Source of the DNA: an uncultured Subdoligranulum sp.
GTDB lineage: Bacteria > Bacillota > Clostridia > Oscillospirales > Ruminococcaceae
DNA length: 57,681 nt
Direction: 5' to 3'
Assembly: GCA_945830575.1 (NCBI GenBank)
Contig: CALZZE010000017.1
Coordinates: 1-57,681, forward strand
The stretch's first letter is position 1, and every line of letters starts with the position of its first letter. Both the position numbers and the translations under genes were made by a program. Shown here one piece after another: positions 52,387-57,681 of this stretch. The notes under the pieces are model-generated. The model ran no database searches. It had not been told where the DNA came from and saw nothing but the letters and a program-made list of their open reading frames with translations.

Positions 52387-53412
52387 ATGTCCTCTCCCAT
52401 TCGCGGCTGGGGGCTTGTCCCCGGCCTGCTGCCGCCCGGTGCGCGCAACCTCATCACCGACGTGCCCGGCGTGACGGTGGGTCACTGGACGCTGCAAAAC
52501 GCCCGCCACAACACCGGGCTGACCGTCATCGTCCCCCGCCCCGGCCTCTATGACGACCCCTGCACCGCCGCCTGCTGTGTCATCAACGGCTACGGCAAGA
52601 CCTGCGGGCTGGTGCAGGTGGAGGAGCTGGGCCGGCTGGAAACGCCCATTGCCCTCACCAACACGCTGAACGTGGGCCTTGTGGCGGACGCGCTGGTGCA
52701 GTACACGCTGGACACCGCCAGCGCCCCGGTGCGCAGTGTCAACCCGGTGGTGGGCGAATGTAACGATGCCACGCTGAATACCATTGCCGAGCGGGTGATG
52801 GGCTATGACCAGTTGCAGGCCGCGCTGGCCGCCGCCGGGCCGGATTTTGCGCAGGGCTGCGTGGGCGCGGGCGCGGGCATGATCTGCCATGAATTGAAGG
52901 GCGGCATCGGCTCGGCCAGCCGTCTTGTGGAGGGTTACACGGTGGGCGTTCTGGCGCTGTGCAACTACGGCCAGCTGGCGGAATTGAACATTCTGGGCCG
53001 CCGCCCCGGCACGGCCATCCGCGCAAAGCTGAACGAACCGCCCCGCCCGGCCGACAGGGGCAGCTGTATGCTGATTTTAGCCACCGACCTGCCGCTGTCC
53101 AGCCGGCAGCTGAAACGGGTGGTGCGCCGCTGCGCGGTGGGGCTGGCCCGCTGCGGCAGCTACTGGGGCCATGGCAGCGGCGATATTGCCATCGGCTTTA
53201 CCACCGCCGCCCACTGGCCCCGCCATGCCGATGGCCTGACCATGACAGAGATCGTTTGGAACGAGGACAAGCTGGACGCGGCCTTTGCGGCCGCCGCCGA
53301 GGCAGCCGAGGAATCGGTGCTGAACGCCCTTGCCGCCGCAGTGCCCGTCACCGGGCCGGACGGGCGGGTCTGCCGCGCCTTATGTGAATTCAAGGAGGAA
53401 GTGTTCCCATGA
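52387..53412 (+). CDS. P1-family (DmpA/BapA-like) aminopeptidase
   Basis: A 341-aa self-processing N-terminal nucleophile hydrolase: NLITDVPGVTVGHWTL opening, GLVQVEELGRLETPIALTNTLNVG, NPVVGECNDATLN, and GRRPGTAIRAK. Around residues 225-240 the protein has RGSCMLILATDLPLSSRQLKR, the region of the cleaved Ser (GSxxxxxATDxPL). Overlaps the next gene by four bases. Releases N-terminal amino acids, often D- or beta-residues, from peptides, which fits the wall-peptide genes after it. Confidence 0.92.
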   Translation: MSSPIRGWGLVPGLLPPGARNLITDVPGVTVGHWTLQNARHNTGLTVIVPRPGLYDDPCTAACCVINGYGKTCGLVQVEELGRLETPIALTNTLNVGLVADALVQYTLDTASAPVRSVNPVVGECNDATLNTIAERVMGYDQLQAALAAAGPDFAQGCVGAGAGMICHELKGGIGSASRLVEGYTVGVLALCNYGQLAELNILGRRPGTAIRAKLNEPPRPADRGSCMLILATDLPLSSRQLKRVVRRCAVGLARCGSYWGHGSGDIAIGFTTAAHWPRHADGLTMTEIVWNEDKLDAAFAAAAEAAEESVLNALAAAVPVTGPDGRVCRALCEFKEEVFP

Positions 53413-54500
53413 AAATTGCAAAAATTGAAACTGCGGAAGTGCAGATTCCGCTGCGCACCCCCTTCAAGACCGCGCTGCGCACTGTGGACAGTGTCCACGA
53501 CCTGCTGGTGCGGGTGACCGCCGACGACGGCTCGGTGGGCTACGGCGAGGCCCCGCCCACCGCCGTCATCACGGGGGACACGCTGGGTTCGCTGAAATGC
53601 GCCATCGAGGAGTTCATCGCCCCGGCGCTGGTTGGCCGGGACGTGGAAGACCTGGACGGCACCATGACGGCGCTGGAGCGCTGCATGGTGAAAAACACCA
53701 GCGCCAAGGCGGCGGTGGACATGGCGGTGTTTGACCTGTTCGCCCAGAGCTGCGGCAAGCCGCTGTATCAGGTGCTGGGCGGCGCAAAACACCAGATCGA
53801 GACTGATTTGACCATCTCGGTGAATCCCACGCCGGAGATGGTGCGGGACGCCCAGGAGGCAGTGGCGCGGGGTTTCCGCATCCTGAAAATCAAGGTGGGC
53901 AAGGACGGCCTTTCGGACATTCAGCGCCTCAAGGCCATCCGGCAGGCGGTGGGGCCGCTCATCACCATCCGGGTGGACGCCAACCAAGGCTGGGAGGCCA
54001 AGCAGGCGGTGCGCATCATCACCGGCATGGAGGACGCCGGCGTGGACGCCGAGCTCATCGAGCAGCCGGTGCCCGCCCATGATGTGGACGGGCTGGCCTA
54101 CATCACCAGCCGGGTGTCCACCCCCATTCTGGCGGACGAGGCGGTGTTCAGCCCCGTGGATGCCATCTCCATCTTGCAGCGCCACGCGGCGGATTACCTG
54201 AACATCAAGCTGATGAAAACCGGCGGCATCTGGCAGGCGCTGAAAATCTGCAATGCCGCCGAGGTGTACGGCGCGAAATGCATGGTGGGCTGCATGCTGG
54301 AAAGCAAGCTGGCGGTGAGCGCTGCGGCGCATCTGGCCGCCGCCCGCGGCGTGGTGACCATGGTGGACCTGGACGGGCCTTCCCTGTGCAGCACCGACCC
54401 CTACACCGGCGGCCCGCTGTACAACGAGGGGACCATTCTCATGAACGAGACCCCCGGCATCGGCATCACCGGCGTGCCGGGCTTTGAGGTGACGCAATGA
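53409..54500 (+). CDS. Dipeptide epimerase (enolase superfamily)
   Basis: A 363-aa enzyme like YkfB/YcjG. Residues: KTALRTVD, the KxK pair in RILKIKVGKDG (~160), metal ligands in IRVDANQGW (Asp ~192), AELIEQPVP (Glu ~217) and PILADEAVF (Asp ~242), and the final Lys in YLNIKLMKTGG (~265). Epimerises L-Ala-D/L-Glu type dipeptides from peptidoglycan. Start overlaps the upstream stop (ATGA) and its stop overlaps the dipeptidase start. Confidence 0.94.
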   Translation: MKIAKIETAEVQIPLRTPFKTALRTVDSVHDLLVRVTADDGSVGYGEAPPTAVITGDTLGSLKCAIEEFIAPALVGRDVEDLDGTMTALERCMVKNTSAKAAVDMAVFDLFAQSCGKPLYQVLGGAKHQIETDLTISVNPTPEMVRDAQEAVARGFRILKIKVGKDGLSDIQRLKAIRQAVGPLITIRVDANQGWEAKQAVRIITGMEDAGVDAELIEQPVPAHDVDGLAYITSRVSTPILADEAVFSPVDAISILQRHAADYLNIKLMKTGGIWQALKICNAAEVYGAKCMVGCMLESKLAVSAAAHLAAARGVVTMVDLDGPSLCSTDPYTGGPLYNEGTILMNETPGIGITGVPGFEVTQ

Positions 54501-55489
54501 AGGTTTGGGACTTGCACTGTGACACGCTGGCCGAGCTGCGCTACGCCGTCCGCCGGGGCCAGCCCAAGGACTTTGCCCGCTGCGATTTGATGGTGGACAT
54601 GGACAAACTGACGCGGGGGGATTATCTACTGCAATGCTTTGCCTGCTTTGTGAATCTGGGCGAGGAGCCGCTGAATCCCCTGCAGGCGTGTCTGGAGGAA
54701 ATCGACATTTACGAGCAGCTGTTGGCGCAGTTTCCCCGCCTCATGCGGGTGCGCACACCGGAGGACATCCGGGCGCTGCCCGGCAGCGGCAGAATCGGCG
54801 CCATGCTGACGGTGGAGGAGGGCGGCGTCTGTCTGGACGACCCGGCGGTGCTGCGCACGCTGTACCGTCTGGGCGTGCGGATGATGACGCTGACCTGGAA
54901 CCACCCCAACGGGCTGGCCCACCCCAACAGCGTGCCCGGCAACGCGGACGATGTGTGGCCCTGCGCCGCCGTCACCGACAAGGGCGTGACGGAACAGGGC
55001 ATGGCGTTTCTTGAGGAGATGGAGCGGCTGCGCATGATCGTGGATGTATCCCATTTATCGGACGCCGGGTTCTGGGACGTGGTGCGCTGCACCACCCGGC
55101 CCTTTGCGGCCAGCCATTCCAACGCCCGGGCGCTGTGCGGCCATGTGCGCAACCTGACCGATGAGATGATCCGCGCCATGGGCGAGCGGGGCTGCCTTAT
55201 CGGGCTGAACTACTGCGCCAGCTTTCTGGACGCAAACCCCGACCGCCACGCGGTGGAAAGCCGCGTGACCGACATGGCCCGCCACGCCAGATACCTCTGC
55301 GATCTGGGCGGCGAGGACATTCTGGCGCTGGGCAGCGACTTCGACGGCATCGGCGGCAGGCTGGAGCTGACCGGTGCGCAGGACATGCCCAAGCTGGCGG
55401 ACGGCCTGCTGCAAGCCGGGTTCACCGAGCGGCAGGTGGAAAAGATTTTTTACAAAAACGCCATGCGGTTCTTTGAGGAGAACCTGTGA
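54497..55489 (+). CDS. Membrane dipeptidase-type M19 peptidase
   Basis: A 330-aa zinc dipeptidase of the renal dipeptidase family: WDLHCDTLAEL (HxD ligands ~7), MLTVEEGGVCL (bridging Glu ~112), LTWNHPNGLAHPNS, IVDVSHLSDAGFW (His ~185) and FAASHSNARALCGHVRNL (His ~207), IGLNY, ALGSDFDGIG (~277). Hydrolyses dipeptides, including those with D residues. Follows the epimerase with ATGA overlap. Confidence 0.94.
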   Translation: MKVWDLHCDTLAELRYAVRRGQPKDFARCDLMVDMDKLTRGDYLLQCFACFVNLGEEPLNPLQACLEEIDIYEQLLAQFPRLMRVRTPEDIRALPGSGRIGAMLTVEEGGVCLDDPAVLRTLYRLGVRMMTLTWNHPNGLAHPNSVPGNADDVWPCAAVTDKGVTEQGMAFLEEMERLRMIVDVSHLSDAGFWDVVRCTTRPFAASHSNARALCGHVRNLTDEMIRAMGERGCLIGLNYCASFLDANPDRHAVESRVTDMARHARYLCDLGGEDILALGSDFDGIGGRLELTGAQDMPKLADGLLQAGFTERQVEKIFYKNAMRFFEENL

Positions 55490-55502
55490 AAAGGAGAATA
55501 CC

Positions 55503-56351
55503 ATGCCCCATCCTGAACTGACTTTGGAAAAACGCATTGACGCGGAATTGTGCGGTCTGGACGCGACGATGTGCGTCTACGCGGACGACCTGCGCGGCAA
55601 CGTGGTTTGCCGCGGCGCGGACGAACCGTTTGAATCCGCGTCCACCATCAAAATTTACGTGCTGGGCTGCCTGTTCGCCAAGGCGGCGGCAGGCACTGCC
55701 GCGCTGGACGAGGTGCTGACCTACGAAAAGCGGCATTTTGTGGACGGCTCCGGCATGATCCGCGCACTGGGCGAAGGCGCAAAGCTGCGCGCGCTGGACG
55801 CCGCCACCCTCATGATCATCTGCTCGGACAACATCGCCACCAACCTGCTCATCGACTATCTGGGCCTTGCGGACATCAACGCCTATATCAGGGGCATCGG
55901 GTGCGAAAACACCACGCTGCACCGGATGCTGCGCTCCGACAACTGGGGCGAGCCGCTGGGCACCATCACCCCGCGGGACATGGGCCTGTTTTTTGCCAGA
56001 CTGGCCAAAGGCGAGCTGGTGGGCAGCGCGGAGATGCGCGCCATCTTCCGCCAGCAGCACTACAACACCATGCTGGCGGGCCAGCTGCCTGCCTACTACA
56101 CCGACGCGGAGGAATCCGGCGCGGACGGGGAGCTGATTTATACCGCCAGCAAATCCGGCAGCATGGACGCCTGCCGCAATGACGGCGGACTGGTACACAC
56201 TCCCTATGGGGATTACGTGCTGGTGATGATGTGCAAGGATTTTGCCAACAAGCTGGAAGTGAGCGACCACCCCGCCATGGTGTACGGCGGCAGGGTGAGC
56301 CGGATGCTGTTTGACCAATATCTTGCGCTGGAAGGACGCTTTTTGCTGTGA
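55503..56351 (+). CDS. Class A beta-lactamase-fold serine hydrolase
   Basis: A 282-aa protein, start at MPHPELTLEKR with AAGGAGA upstream. SxxK in ESASTIKIYVLG (Ser ~46), SDN in IICSDNIATN (~107) and the KTG triad as ASKSGSMDACRN (~218). No signal peptide. It lacks the Glu166 omega-loop pattern that I would expect of a true lactamase, so it may be a cytoplasmic esterase or D,D-peptidase-like hydrolase. It is 13 bp after the dipeptidase and overlaps rmuC. Confidence 0.88.
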   Translation: MPHPELTLEKRIDAELCGLDATMCVYADDLRGNVVCRGADEPFESASTIKIYVLGCLFAKAAAGTAALDEVLTYEKRHFVDGSGMIRALGEGAKLRALDAATLMIICSDNIATNLLIDYLGLADINAYIRGIGCENTTLHRMLRSDNWGEPLGTITPRDMGLFFARLAKGELVGSAEMRAIFRQQHYNTMLAGQLPAYYTDAEESGADGELIYTASKSGSMDACRNDGGLVHTPYGDYVLVMMCKDFANKLEVSDHPAMVYGGRVSRMLFDQYLALEGRFLL

Positions 56352-57646
56352 CGGAGTATCTGATTTTAACGCTGCTGGCGCTGGCGAATCTTTTGCTCAT
56401 CGCGGTGCTGGTGCTGCTGGCCCGCCGCCGGGACGACGGCGAGCTGATGAAAAAGCTGGAGGAGGAAAACGACATCCTCTCGGAGCAGCTGCGGGAGATG
56501 CAGGGCGAGATGGCCCGCACCACCACCGCCGCGGTGCGGGACCTTGCAACGGTGCTGGCGGAGAGCCAGAACCAGAGCGCGGCGGCCTCCACCGCCCGGC
56601 TGGAGGCCATCGACCGGGCGGGCGCGGCGCGGCAGAAGGCCACGCAGGACGCGCTGCTGGCCCAGCTGACCATGATGGAGCGGCGGCTGGAGGGCGTGCG
56701 GGGCGCGGTGTCCACCGGGCTGGCCGAGATGCGCGCCGACAACAACCGCAAGCTGGACGAAATCCGGGTGACGGTGGACGAAAAGCTGCAATCCACCTTG
56801 CAGACCCGCATCGCGGAATCCTTCCGCTCGGTGAGCGCCCAGCTGGAACAGGTGTATAAGGGCCTTGGCGAGATGCAGAATCTGGCCAACGACGTGGGCA
56901 GCCTGAAACAGGTGCTGTCCGGCGTCAAGACCCGGGGCATTCTGGGCGAGGTGCAGCTGGGGGCAATTTTGAAAGAGATGTTGGCTCCCGCCCAGTACGC
57001 CGAGAACGTGGCCACCGTGCCCGGCTCCGCCAACCGGGTGGAGTTTGCGGTGCGGCTGCCGGGACAGGAGGGCACCGTCTGGCTGCCCATCGACGCCAAG
57101 TTCCCCGGCGATACCTACGCCCACCTGCTGGACGCCCAGAACAGCGGCGATGCCGCCGCGGTGGCCAACGCCCGCCGCGCACTGCAGGTGGTGCTGCGGC
57201 AGGAGGCAAAGGACATCCACGACAAGTACATTGAGGTGCCCCACACCACCAATTTCGGCATCCTGTTCCTGCCGGTGGAGGGCCTGTACGCCGAGGTGGT
57301 GTCCACCGGCATTTCGGACGCCTTACAGCGGGAATTTCAGATCACGGTGGCGGGGCCGTCCACCATGGCGGCGCTGCTCAACGCTTTGCAGATGGGCTTC
57401 CGTACGCTGGCCATCCAGCAGCGTTCCGGCGAGGTGTGGCAGGTGCTCGGCGCGGTGAAAACCGAATTTGAGAAGTTCGGCGCGGGCCTGCAGCAGATGC
57501 AGCGCCACCTGACCCAGACCGGCAACGATCTGGAGGAGCTCATCGGCACCCGCAGCCGGGCCATCAACCGCAAGCTGGCCTCGGTGCAGCAGCTGGAGCC
57601 CACCGACGCCGCCCGCCTGCTGGAGCTGGACAGCGGCGCAGAATAA
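56348..57646 (+). CDS. rmuC: RmuC-family DNA recombination protein
   Basis: A 432-aa protein; GTG start overlaps the previous stop (GTGA). N-terminal membrane helix (LILTLLALANLLLIAVLVLLA), coiled coil ~35-190, then the RmuC nuclease-like domain: SGVKTRGILGEVQLGAIL, VWLPIDAKFPGDTY (~245, Asp-x-Lys), KYIEVPHTTNFGILFLPVEGLYAEV. It limits inversions at short repeats in E. coli. The link to the peptidase genes may be only transcriptional. Complete; window ends 35 bp after it. Confidence 0.94.
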   Translation: MTEYLILTLLALANLLLIAVLVLLARRRDDGELMKKLEEENDILSEQLREMQGEMARTTTAAVRDLATVLAESQNQSAAASTARLEAIDRAGAARQKATQDALLAQLTMMERRLEGVRGAVSTGLAEMRADNNRKLDEIRVTVDEKLQSTLQTRIAESFRSVSAQLEQVYKGLGEMQNLANDVGSLKQVLSGVKTRGILGEVQLGAILKEMLAPAQYAENVATVPGSANRVEFAVRLPGQEGTVWLPIDAKFPGDTYAHLLDAQNSGDAAAVANARRALQVVLRQEAKDIHDKYIEVPHTTNFGILFLPVEGLYAEVVSTGISDALQREFQITVAGPSTMAALLNALQMGFRTLAIQQRSGEVWQVLGAVKTEFEKFGAGLQQMQRHLTQTGNDLEELIGTRSRAINRKLASVQQLEPTDAARLLELDSGAE

Positions 57647-57681
57647 CAGAACACAACGGAGCCCCCGGGCCGGCGCAGATG

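Noticed and set aside
53160-54497. 445-aa reverse ORF opposite the epimerase
   Set aside because: Antisense shadow of two clearly real genes.

Overview
The window looks like a chromosome segment from a GC-rich, low-oxygen Firmicute of the Oscillospiraceae/Ruminococcaceae type (Faecalibacterium, Subdoligranulum or Gemmiger relatives). This rests on a typical Firmicute housekeeping block on the right (argS, a YwiB-like gene, murI, ddl, DUF1292, degV, nifS/nifU, yerC), strong AGGAGG ribosome sites and GC-rich coding. Genus is an inference only. By eye, roughly 36-57 kb is GC-rich core, 29.7-34.6 kb is intermediate, and 0.6-29.2 kb is more AT-rich and is mobile DNA.

Left part (1-29.2 kb). Two 211-bp direct repeats (2291-2501 and 28602-28812, four mismatches by eye) each start in the anticodon loop of a tRNA-Arg(CCG) 3' half and run through CCA, the tRNA terminator and two more hairpins. 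They bound a ~26.3-kb integrated element. Neither copy has a tRNA 5' half, and a paralogue of the element's left-end gene follows the right repeat. The locus therefore looks like a stack of three elements (A, ending at 2.3 kb; B, 2.3-28.6 kb; C, a remnant) whose intact tRNA lies left of the window. Element B carries two tyrosine recombinases, a RepA-like ATPase whose 3' end contains an iteron array, a control region with GTGAATCA palindromes, and then defence cargo.

Defence cargo (8.1-28.2 kb). A leftward operon encodes DNA phosphorothioation (dndC, dndD, dndE, dndA). It is followed without a break by four genes (PLD-helicase, 56-aa protein, DndD-like ATPase, 129-aa protein) whose number and order fit the dndCDEA-pbeABCD type of system rather than dndFGH. 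A convergent DUF262 (GmrSD/SspE-like) gene lies on one side; a divergent PAPS-reductase-like gene and a Fic gene lie on the other. A separate two-gene unit encodes a 1375-aa P-loop (STAND-like) protein with a degenerate SIR2-like N-terminus and a 334-aa protein I do not recognise. This pair is my best candidate for an undescribed system.

Middle (29.2-38.4 kb). A possible transfer-origin remnant is followed by an intact two-component/ABC operon of the antimicrobial-peptide-resistance type. Next comes a 3-kb scar in which a GH3 glycosidase, a MATE transporter and a second GH3 gene are truncated and joined by several internal deletions, next to an intact marR.

Right part (38.4-57.7 kb). Core genes: argS-ywiB-murI-ddl (translation and peptidoglycan precursors), a lipoprotein cyclophilin, DUF1292, a 6S-like structured RNA, a redoxin, sstT, azlCD, degV, nifS-nifU, yerC-galM, a C39 peptidase. 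It ends with a tightly coupled operon of P1 peptidase, dipeptide epimerase, M19 dipeptidase, serine hydrolase and rmuC, which suggests cell-wall peptide turnover.
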